Positions 1 through 5,969 of a DNA stretch of 7,471 nucleotides are shown in pieces. A program made the translations under genes and the position numbers. The stretch's first letter is position 1, and each line of letters starts with the position of its first letter. This stretch comes from Oscillospiraceae bacterium (lineage in GTDB: Bacteria > Bacillota > Clostridia > Oscillospirales > Oscillospiraceae), in NCBI GenBank assembly GCA_031260745.1, contig JAISKY010000043.1:1-7471 (forward strand), read 5' to 3'. The notes below the pieces were generated by a model. It searched no databases and had not been told where the DNA came from. It worked only from the letters and a program-made list of their open reading frames with translations.

Positions 1-1
1 A

Positions 2-1168
2 GCGTGCGCGGGTTGCGGCGAAACCCCCTACGCGAAATTGATAACGCAAATGTTCGGCGACAGAATGCACATCGCGAACGCTACGGGTTGTTCGTCGATT
101 TGGGGCGGCTCGGCTCCGAGTACGCCGTACACGGTCAACAAGGCGGGTCGCGGTCCCGCGTGGAGCAACAGCTTATTCGAGGACAACGCGGAGTTCGGGC
201 TGGGTATGCTCTACGCCGGAAAACAGCGCAGAGCGAAGCTAGTAGACCTCGCGGAGACGTTCATCGAGAAATACGAGGGCGGTGAGTACCCGTCGCCGAT
301 AATTCCCGCGCTGAAAAAGTGGCTGGAGGTCAAAGACGACGGCGAGGCTTCCAAGATTGCCTCGGCGGAACTTGTCGCTATCCTGTCCGACGCGGTTGAG
401 TTCACTGACGAGGAGCGCGACGGATTCAAGGCTCACGCGCCGGAATACTTCGAGAAAGTATGGAACGTAAAAGAGAATCGTTGCGACTGCGATAAGTGCA
501 AAGAAGCCCGCGAGATTCTCGCTATGAGCGATTTGTTCGTGAAACCGTCGTTCTGGTGCTTCGGCGGCGACGGCTGGGCTTACGACATCGGCTACGGCGG
601 GCTTGACCACGTAATCGCCAACGGCGAGAACATCAACGTATTCGTGTTCGACACGGAGGTCTATTCCAACACGGGCGGACAGGCAAGTAAGGCTACGCCT
701 ACGGGCGCGGTAGCGCAGTTCGCCGCGTCGGGCAAAGTGACTAAGAAGAAAGATTTAGCGGCAATCGCTATGCAATACGGCTACGTGTACGTGGCTCAAA
801 TCGCGCTTGGCGCGGACTATAACCAGACAATCAAAGCAATCGCCGAAGCGGAGGCTTACGACGGTCCCAGCCTGATTATCGCGTACGCTCCGTGCATTAA
901 CCACGGTAACAAAAACGGTATGGGTAAATCAATCGCGACGGAAAAACAGGCGGTTGAGGCGGGTTACTGGCACTTAACGCGCTACGACCCGACTACGGAC
1001 AAGTTCACGCTTGACAGTAAAGCTCCGACTACTCCGTACCGCGACTATATTATGAACGAAACGCGTTACAGCGCGCTGTCGCTGACTTTCCCGGACAGAG
1101 CGGAAAAACTGTTCGCAATCGCCGAACAAAACGCTAAGGCGAAATACGAACGCTTGTCGCAGCAATAA
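2..1168 (+). CDS. nifJ: Pyruvate:ferredoxin (flavodoxin) oxidoreductase, C-terminal part (5' end outside window)
   Basis: This enzyme oxidatively decarboxylates pyruvate with CoA to acetyl-CoA and CO2, passing electrons to ferredoxin or flavodoxin; it is a central cytoplasmic enzyme of anaerobes. The reading frame is open from base 2, and 388 residues are visible of a chain that is usually about 1,170-1,200 long. Visible residue 1 starts ACAGCGETPY; C2 and C5, then C30 in ATGCSSIWGG, and C298 in APCINHG match the four cysteines of the cluster nearest the thiamine diphosphate. The thiamine/Mg motif GDGWAYDIGYGG starts at residue 189 and is followed by DTEVYSNTGGQ. The fold covered is the TPP-binding domain VI plus the C-terminal tail. 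An insertion with the extra motif C161-x-C163-xx-C166 precedes the GDG motif. The gene ends with TAA and is followed 12 nt later by an intrinsic terminator, so it is the last gene of its transcript. Identity is very secure; the symbol is the usual one for single-chain forms. Confidence 0.97.
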   Translation, partial: ACAGCGETPYAKLITQMFGDRMHIANATGCSSIWGGSAPSTPYTVNKAGRGPAWSNSLFEDNAEFGLGMLYAGKQRRAKLVDLAETFIEKYEGGEYPSPIIPALKKWLEVKDDGEASKIASAELVAILSDAVEFTDEERDGFKAHAPEYFEKVWNVKENRCDCDKCKEAREILAMSDLFVKPSFWCFGGDGWAYDIGYGGLDHVIANGENINVFVFDTEVYSNTGGQASKATPTGAVAQFAASGKVTKKKDLAAIAMQYGYVYVAQIALGADYNQTIKAIAEAEAYDGPSLIIAYAPCINHGNKNGMGKSIATEKQAVEAGYWHLTRYDPTTDKFTLDSKAPTTPYRDYIMNETRYSALSLTFPDRAEKLFAIAEQNAKAKYERLSQQ

Positions 1169-1180
1169 TCAAAAGGCGAT

Positions 1181-1219
1181 AAACCCCCGACAGCCATTTC
1201 GGTTGTCGGGGGTTTTATT
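1181..1219 (+). terminator. Rho-independent terminator of the oxidoreductase gene
   Basis: A 15-bp stem pairs 1181-1195 (AAACCCCCGACAGCC) with 1201-1215, with one G-T wobble and a 5-nt loop (ATTTC). It is followed by a T-rich tail (TTTTATTT, 1213-1220, overlapping the stem base). It begins 12 nt after the TAA and is a textbook intrinsic terminator. The stem base starts with AAA, so it may also work weakly on the other strand. Confidence 0.93.
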
Positions 1220-1302
1220 TCATAATTAGTCGAAAAGATATAATTATTAAAAAATTGGTTAATAAAAAATTAAAAATAGTCGCTTAACAATCAATATTGC
1301 TA

Positions 1303-1331
1303 TTGACAAACTATGAAATTAGGGTTATAAT
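1303..1331 (+). promoter_or_regulatory. Consensus sigma-A promoter for the solute-binding lipoprotein gene
   Basis: The -35 box TTGACA (1303-1308) and the -10 box TATAAT (1326-1331) are both perfect and are separated by 17 bp. Transcription should begin near 1338, giving a leader of about 40 nt. Upstream, 1219-1302 is very AT-rich with A-tracts around 1250-1276, which could add UP-element-like strength, although they lie further upstream than usual. A ribosome binding site, AAAGGGGA (1359-1366), sits 11 nt before the ATG at 1378. I see no clear operator or catabolite (cre) site. Confidence 0.9.
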
Positions 1332-1377
1332 GGTTACAGTAATTTTTTACAATTCTTGAAAGGGGAATTAATACCAA

Positions 1378-3168
1378 ATGAAACGCATTATCACGCTTTT
1401 GCTCGCGTTGGTGTTTATACTGGCTCTATTTGCCGGTTGTAACAACAATACGAACAACGACACCACCGGCACGACCGCGCCTTCCGCCACTAATTCCGGC
1501 GGAACAACCGGTAACAATGACGCCGGAAATAGTGGAGGTACCTCCACTGAAGGAGAGCAAAGCTCTCCTTATAACCTTGCCGTCAACACCGACGGAACGC
1601 TAAAATATGGGGTTGACGCGAACGGTTATCCGATTGAACCTTATGATTACGAGCTTCCGTTAACTACGGCGGGCGACGCTCTTACTTACTGGACAACCTG
1701 CTGGGTACCGAACGATATTCCCGCGGACGCGGACGGTCAGTACGGCAGAACTCCGTACCCTGAAGAACTGAAAAAACGCACCGGCGTTAACATCGAGTAC
1801 GTCATCGCGGCTGACGCGATGACTGACTTCTCGGTTTTGATGGCGTCGCAGGAACTGGAAGATATTATGTCCGGCGTTGCCTGGTACTACCAAGAGAAGC
1901 CTTTCCGCGAGGCTGTTCTTAGCGAGGGCTACTGGATTAATATCTACGACTACAAAGATTACGCGCCGAACTATCTGTATCAAGTCACAAAAGACCCGTC
2001 AGATACCGAAATGTTTGACCGTACTTTCCCGGAACCGGGACTTATCCTGTCGTTCCCGATGTTGTGGGATTCCGGCGAAATTCAGATGAACTATATGGCT
2101 CGCGGCGACTGGCTTGACCTATACGGCAAGACCGCGGCTGACATTAAAACGGTTGACCAGTACCACGACTTTTTGACTTGGTGCAAAGCCAACACAACAG
2201 ACTATCCGCATTACATTTATCAGACGATGGATATGGCGGGAACCAGCATTTGGACGATGTACGACACATTTGCGGTCGTTAACGGCGGCGCGTATGTCAT
2301 TGACGGCGCGGTGCAATGGACAGGCGTAACCTCCCGCGATAAGCAACAGGCTGAACTGTTCCGTACCTGGAACGAGGAAGGTCTGATTGACCCCGAATGG
2401 GAATCTTTCGTAACAAACCAAGAAATTGACGGCGGAGTTTTCGATACGCGTTACGCGTTTGTTCAGACAACCGCGAACGGCGCGATGGAGCATAACGCCG
2501 CGTTGTTCAGCCAAAACGCGAACGCTGAAACAGGCTGGCTGCCGGTAACTCGTCCGGTTTTAACCGAGGGTCAGACACTGCACCTTGGCGGACAGGCATC
2601 GCGTTTCCATTACGGTTCTTCCTGCGTAGCGCAAAGCTGCGAAAATATTGAGCTTGCGGTTACTTGGATTGACTACAAGTACAGCGACGAAGGCGCGTTC
2701 CTGAACACATTCGGCGTTGAGGGTATTTCATTCGAGTTCAACGAAAAAGGCGAACCCTCTTTCACCGAGTTTATGTACGCGAATCCGACGGGACAGAACT
2801 TAACAATGCTCGCGACTTTGTACTGCCTAAACGAGCTTAGCGACGCCGGAATGCGTTCCAATATGGGACGTTGGGCGTTCCCGGGCAGTGAAGCTCCCGA
2901 CGCTTACCGCGTGTGGGCTGACTTCAAATACGACAACGCTTACACGTGGCCGTCAAGCGTTCAGTTCTCGGAATACCAGCAGTCGCAACTGAACATTTAC
3001 ACAGGCGACGTTTCTACATTCTTAACGGAAAACTTCATTCAGTTCATTAATGGCTCCAAGTCTATGGCTGAGTGGGATAGTTTCGTCGAGACCGCGAACA
3101 CCTACGGCGTAACCTCGATTCTCCAGATTTACCAAGAGGCTTACGACACGTGGAAAAGGACGCACTAA
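1378..3168 (+). CDS. Extracellular solute-binding lipoprotein, ABC sugar-uptake type (LplA-like)
   Basis: This is a membrane-anchored binding protein that would capture a solute, probably an oligosaccharide, and deliver it to an ABC permease. It has a signal peptide with basic residues 2-3, hydrophobic residues 4-19 and the lipobox FAGC with C21 as lipidation site; Phe at -3 is less usual than Leu. Residues 22-64 form an Asn/Thr/Gly/Ser-rich flexible linker. The mature part has family hallmarks: EELKKRTGVNIEYV (129-142) in the first lobe, YMARGDWLDLYGK (239-251), and AVTWIDYKYSDEGAFLNTFGVEG (427-449). The length of 596 residues fits the large LplA-type subgroup rather than the roughly 420-residue maltose-type proteins. 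The gene appears to be transcribed alone: it has its own perfect promoter, a terminator lies before it and a hairpin after it. No permease or ATPase genes adjoin it, so partners must be elsewhere. The substrate cannot be told from sequence. Confidence 0.92.
   Translation: MKRIITLLLALVFILALFAGCNNNTNNDTTGTTAPSATNSGGTTGNNDAGNSGGTSTEGEQSSPYNLAVNTDGTLKYGVDANGYPIEPYDYELPLTTAGDALTYWTTCWVPNDIPADADGQYGRTPYPEELKKRTGVNIEYVIAADAMTDFSVLMASQELEDIMSGVAWYYQEKPFREAVLSEGYWINIYDYKDYAPNYLYQVTKDPSDTEMFDRTFPEPGLILSFPMLWDSGEIQMNYMARGDWLDLYGKTAADIKTVDQYHDFLTWCKANTTDYPHYIYQTMDMAGTSIWTMYDTFAVVNGGAYVIDGAVQWTGVTSRDKQQAELFRTWNEEGLIDPEWESFVTNQEIDGGVFDTRYAFVQTTANGAMEHNAALFSQNANAETGWLPVTRPVLTEGQTLHLGGQASRFHYGSSCVAQSCENIELAVTWIDYKYSDEGAFLNTFGVEGISFEFNEKGEPSFTEFMYANPTGQNLTMLATLYCLNELSDAGMRSNMGRWAFPGSEAPDAYRVWADFKYDNAYTWPSSVQFSEYQQSQLNIYTGDVSTFLTENFIQFINGSKSMAEWDSFVETANTYGVTSILQIYQEAYDTWKRTH
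1494..1570 (+). repeat. Three consecutive inverted repeats inside the lipoprotein linker-coding region
   Basis: There are three stems in a row. Stem 1 pairs TTCCGGCG (1494-1501) with CGCCGGAA (1521-1528) around 19 nt. Stem 2 is a perfect 18-bp palindrome, AGTGGAGGTACCTCCACT (1531-1548). Stem 3 pairs AAGGAGAGC (1550-1558) with GCTCTCCTT (1562-1570) around AAA. They encode linker residues about 39-64. GGAGGT (1534-1539) and AAGGAGAG (1550-1557) resemble ribosome binding sites and both are buried in the stems. No start codon follows at a usable distance. The function is unknown. Confidence 0.8.
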
Positions 3169-3171
3169 TTT

Positions 3172-3195
3172 ATTGAAATATTGATATATTGATAT
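3172..3195 (+). repeat. Short tandem repeat, three 8-bp units
   Basis: ATTGAAAT, ATTGATAT and ATTGATAT follow each other directly, just after the lipoprotein stop codon and directly before the terminator-like hairpin. This is probably simple AT-rich sequence; no function is claimed. Confidence 0.5.
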
Positions 3196-3231
3196 AGTAT
3201 GGGGGTGTGTTTCCGAACACACCTCCATACT
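3196..3231 (+). terminator. Terminator-like hairpin after the lipoprotein gene
   Basis: A 16-bp stem pairs 3196-3211 with 3216-3231 (right arm AACACACCTCCATACT), with one G-T wobble and a TCCG tetraloop. It starts 27 nt after the TAA. The stem is long and stable, but the following bases (TATCGGG) lack a real T-tract. It may therefore terminate inefficiently or mainly protect the 3' end of the message. Confidence 0.7.
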
Positions 3232-3316
3232 TATCGGGCGCGGCAGTGAAATGTAGTCGTAACCGTACTTTGCTATTGCGTTTAGCCTTTTGTGGAATAT
3301 AGACAAAAAAATGTGC

Positions 3317-3345
3317 TTGCTTTTCATATCTATTTGTGATATACT
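3317..3345 (+). promoter_or_regulatory. Promoter of the DUF2500-MoxR-DUF58-transglutaminase operon
   Basis: The -35 box TTGCTT (3317-3322) and the -10 box TATACT (3340-3345) are 17 bp apart, and TG at 3337-3338 makes an extended -10. A start near 3352 would leave a leader of about 30 nt before the ATG at 3383. This placement argues against the longer upstream starts (TTG 3290, ATG 3311), which would lie before or within the promoter. The stretch 3232-3316 shows nothing else recognisable. Confidence 0.65.
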
Positions 3346-3382
3346 GGCTATATTGTGTCAGCTAGGACAAGTGAGGGGCAAA

Positions 3383-3760
3383 ATGTTAATAAGTTTAGCA
3401 ATAACGCCGGAAGTCAGCGCTCCCGTCAGCGAAACGGAAGTATACGTCGCGAATATTCTTATCGCGATAGTTGTCCTAATCGCCGCGGCGTGGTTTGTAA
3501 CTCGTTTATTGCGGCGTGAATTTACGGATATAAGCTCGCCGACTGTCAGCGAAGAAGCCTCCGTTTTGTCTAAACGCAAAAGCGTCGTACGCGGCAAAAG
3601 CGTAACAAGTCCGTCGTACTGTAACGCGGAGTTCAAGCTAAGTGACGGAACTATACTTGAATTTCGCGTACCGCGCGGCGACTACGAGAAATTTGAGCCT
3701 GACGACTTTGGTACGCTTACTTTCAAAGGTACGCGGTTTGTCGGCTTCGAGCGTAAATAA
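3383..3760 (+). CDS. Small single-pass membrane protein, DUF2500-like
   Basis: This is a 125-residue protein with a short N-terminal segment, one transmembrane helix at about residues 21-41 (VANILIAIVVLIAAAWFV), a Ser/Thr/Lys-rich link, and a compact C-terminal domain at about 76-124. The C-terminal pattern CNAEFKLSDGTILEFRVP, then YEKFEPDDFGTLTFKG and TRFVGFER, matches what I know of DUF2500, a family of small membrane proteins of unknown role. The start at 3383 is preferred because GAGGGG (3373-3378) lies 4 nt upstream and the promoter at 3317-3345 sits ahead of it; GTG 3371 is a possible alternative. The stop lies 3 nt before the first candidate start of the MoxR gene, so the two are almost certainly co-transcribed. 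The function is unknown; the association suggests an envelope accessory role (inference). Confidence 0.82.
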   Translation: MLISLAITPEVSAPVSETEVYVANILIAIVVLIAAAWFVTRLLRREFTDISSPTVSEEASVLSKRKSVVRGKSVTSPSYCNAEFKLSDGTILEFRVPRGDYEKFEPDDFGTLTFKGTRFVGFERK

Positions 3761-3763
3761 GCA

Positions 3764-4720
3764 ATGAATATGGTGATAAAAATGCAAAATGACAAAATTA
3801 ACTTAATTCGCGAAAATATTGGACGGAAGCTCGTCGGTAAAGCCGAGGCCATCGACCTTGTAATCGCCGCGCTGCTTTGCAGAGGTCACGTCCTGATTGA
3901 GGACGTTCCGGGAACGGGGAAAACTACGCTTGCTCAGACGCTTGCGGCGTCGCTAGGTTGTTCTTTCCGGCGTATACAGTTCACGCCGGACGTAATGCCC
4001 ACGGACGTAACCGGGTTTTCTATGCTTGATACCGCTACGGGCAAGTTTACTTTTATGCCCGGAGTAATATTCAATCAGGTGATACTCGCCGACGAAATCA
4101 ACCGTACCTCACCTAAAACTCAGTCCGCGTTACTTGAAGCGATGCAGGAAAATCAAGTCACAATTGACGGTACTACCTATAAAGTTCCCGCGCCGTTTAT
4201 GGTTCTCGCGACACAGAATCCGATAGAGTACGTCGGAACATACGCGTTGCCGGAGGCTCAGCTTGACAGATTCTTCGTGCGTGTCAGACTTGGTTATCCC
4301 AGCGCGGCGGACGAGGTCGAGATTCTTGAAAGACACGACACGAAGATAGACTCCGCGCCGTTGAACGCGGTCGTAGAGGTCGAGGAAGTGCTTGAGCTTC
4401 AGCGTGAAACGGATAAAATTCATATTTCCTCCGCGCTTAAACACTATATCACAGAAATCGTATCTAAAACTCGCAACCATAAAGACGTACAGTTGGGCAT
4501 AAGCCCTCGCGGAGCAATCTTCCTTATGTACGCCGCGAAAAGCGGCGCGTTTATTGCCGGACGCAAGTACGCGACTCCCGACGACGTACAGAAAATGGCT
4601 TTGCCCGTACTGGAGCATCGTTTGGTTCTTACGCCGGAGGCGCGGCTTCGTTCTGTTACCGCCGCTGACGTCATTAACGAGATAATCGGCGCGACGCCGC
4701 TCCCCGAAGCCGGAGATTAG
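3764..4720 (+). CDS. MoxR-family AAA+ ATPase
   Basis: This is a cytoplasmic AAA+ ATPase of the MoxR group, whose members are thought to act as chaperones that mature or activate partner proteins with DUF58/VWA domains. The 318 residues match the family's usual length. Visible motifs are Walker A VPGTGKT (48-54), Walker B VILADEINR (106-114, D110-E111), sensor-1 region LATQNP (148-153), the arginine-containing LPEAQLDRFF (162-171) and sensor-2 region GISPRG (245-250), followed by the helical lid to the end. The start is uncertain: ATG 3764 (3 nt after the upstream stop, poor ribosome site), ATG 3770, or ATG 3782 with GGTGAT (3772-3777) upstream. The last would begin MQNDKINLIRENIG, which fits the family N-terminus well. 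The stop is 1 nt before the DUF58 start. All catalytic motifs are intact. Confidence 0.95.
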   Translation: MNMVIKMQNDKINLIRENIGRKLVGKAEAIDLVIAALLCRGHVLIEDVPGTGKTTLAQTLAASLGCSFRRIQFTPDVMPTDVTGFSMLDTATGKFTFMPGVIFNQVILADEINRTSPKTQSALLEAMQENQVTIDGTTYKVPAPFMVLATQNPIEYVGTYALPEAQLDRFFVRVRLGYPSAADEVEILERHDTKIDSAPLNAVVEVEEVLELQRETDKIHISSALKHYITEIVSKTRNHKDVQLGISPRGAIFLMYAAKSGAFIAGRKYATPDDVQKMALPVLEHRLVLTPEARLRSVTAADVINEIIGATPLPEAGD

Positions 4721-4721
4721 T

Positions 4722-5969
4722 ATGAAAAAGCGACTTATCATCATCGCGGGGCTGTTTATTGTCGCCCTTATTCGCATAATGTACTCAGGAGAGAGTTTCC
4801 TGCTCTGGATTATGCTTCTTATTGCCGCGGTGTTTGTTCTGTCGCTGATTAATGTCGCCTATACGATTTTATTTATCAAAATAAGCCAGACGGTAATCCC
4901 GGAGGAACTCACGGGCGAAGAATACGGGACATTGGTAATAAATATACAGAATCGCGGTTTTCTTCCGCTTGCTCACCTTGACGTATGGTATGATACGTTT
5001 GATACGCTAATCGGCGGAAGTGAAAGCGGCTGCGTCGCGTTTTCCGTATTGCCCGGACAGACCGTAGGCGTACGCAGACAAATTTACTTTCCGTACAGAG
5101 GTCTGTACCGACCGGGGATAATCAAGGTTGAGGTTTACGATATTTTTGGGCTTTTGAAGTTTAATCTGCCTGTTTCTGTCTATAAGGAGAAGCAGACCGT
5201 CACAATTCTGCCGAAAACCATATCACCGCTGTTTGACATCGGCGGCGAAAATTCTTTTGTCGGCGGCGGAACGGACGGCCGCGAAGAACAAGACCCGCAC
5301 TCCATTGCCGAGATTCGGGAGTTTCGCCAAGGCGACCCGCTTAAAAGAGTTCACTGGAAACTAACCGCCAGAATGGGCGAGCTTCAGATAAAGGAATTTG
5401 ACGGCGCGGTTTCGCCAAACGTAAGGTTTTTCGTCGATTTATCACCGCACGGGCTTACGGGCGAGGAGGCTATCGCGTTTGAGAACTGCGTGTGCGTAAA
5501 CGCGGCTACAATCTGTAAATCCGCTTTGGTTTCGGTAACGCCGCTGCGTATGATAGCGTTTTCCGGAGGACGCGCGGAAATTTCCGGAATATCTCCGCCC
5601 GATTTGATACAATTTCTACGTTTCTTAGCGGAGGCGCGTTTCAATTCGCCGTATAGGTTCGTTGACATTCTGCGGTCGGAGCTTGAGTCCGGATTTGAGT
5701 CCGGCAATATAATAATTATTACGGGCGAACACAACTCCGAGTTGTCCGCGTTAACGGCTTCGTTGGCTATTCGCGGACTTAACGTATCGCTTATCGCCGT
5801 GTCAAAAACTGTGAGTTACGAGGTTCAGAAACCTCCTGAATACGACGCCGGACAACGCGCCGCGGGCGTAATCACAGTCGCGGCCGTGCCGGAGATTCTG
5901 CGTCCTCCCGTTACAGAGTCAACCGATACGCGGATTAGCAACCGAGAGGAGGCGTCCTCTCGTGCTTAA
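4722..5969 (+). CDS. DUF58 domain membrane protein
   Basis: This is a 415-residue protein of the DUF58 family, the standard partner of MoxR ATPases; members carry a VWA-like fold and sit in the membrane. Two N-terminal transmembrane helices lie at about residues 4-20 and 26-52. A beta-rich stretch follows (about 55-165), including the PYRGLYRPG and YDIFGLLKF patterns common in the family. The DUF58 signature is REFRQGDPLKRVHWKLTAR (199-217), then LQIKEFD. The VWA-like strand VRFFVDLSPHG (234-244) keeps Asp239 and Ser241, but the second MIDAS Ser is replaced by His243, so metal binding may be altered or lost. The ATG follows the MoxR stop by 1 nt, and GGAG (4712-4715) lies 6 nt upstream, so translation is coupled. 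The polar C-terminal tail (about 380-415) is unlike known domains to my eye. Its biochemical function is unknown; a role in envelope biogenesis is inferred. Confidence 0.92.
   Translation: MKKRLIIIAGLFIVALIRIMYSGESFLLWIMLLIAAVFVLSLINVAYTILFIKISQTVIPEELTGEEYGTLVINIQNRGFLPLAHLDVWYDTFDTLIGGSESGCVAFSVLPGQTVGVRRQIYFPYRGLYRPGIIKVEVYDIFGLLKFNLPVSVYKEKQTVTILPKTISPLFDIGGENSFVGGGTDGREEQDPHSIAEIREFRQGDPLKRVHWKLTARMGELQIKEFDGAVSPNVRFFVDLSPHGLTGEEAIAFENCVCVNAATICKSALVSVTPLRMIAFSGGRAEISGISPPDLIQFLRFLAEARFNSPYRFVDILRSELESGFESGNIIIITGEHNSELSALTASLAIRGLNVSLIAVSKTVSYEVQKPPEYDAGQRAAGVITVAAVPEILRPPVTESTDTRISNREEASSRA
5943..5962 (+). promoter_or_regulatory. Hairpin hiding the ribosome binding site of the transglutaminase gene
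   Basis: CGAGAGGA (5943-5950) pairs perfectly with TCCTCTCG (5955-5962) around a GGCG loop. The ribosome binding site GAGGAGG (5946-5952) lies in the left arm and loop, and the stem ends on the first base of the GTG start codon (5962). The element lies inside the last codons of the DUF58 gene, so ribosomes finishing that gene would melt it. It looks like a translational-coupling device; the structure is seen, the role is inferred. Confidence 0.6.

Noticed and set aside
1219..1302. AT-rich spacer examined for a small RNA, riboswitch or short gene
   Set aside because: It shows only A- and T-tracts; there is no stable structure, no ribosome site with an open frame and no recognisable aptamer.
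1334..1350. TTAC / GTAA half-sites around the transcription start as a possible operator
   Set aside because: Four-base half-sites in AT-rich DNA are too short to support; no known regulator motif such as cre matches.
3172..3195. Three 8-bp units considered as a CRISPR or iteron array
   Set aside because: The units are too short, have no spacers and are simple AT-rich sequence next to a hairpin.
3290..3382. N-terminal extension of the DUF2500-like gene from TTG 3290 or ATG 3311
   Set aside because: It would overlap a good promoter (3317-3345), has no ribosome binding site and adds a Cys-rich segment unlike the family; ATG 3383 has GAGGGG upstream.
4130..4777. Long minus-strand open frame of 215 codons
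   Set aside because: It lies opposite the well-supported MoxR gene, and its product is basic, low-complexity-like and matches no family I know; it is an antisense shadow. The other minus-strand frames are rejected for the same reason.
5093..5108. Inverted repeat GTACAGA / TCTGTAC with a 2-nt loop inside the DUF58 gene
   Set aside because: Seven-base arms are expected by chance several times in a window this long, and it has no special position.
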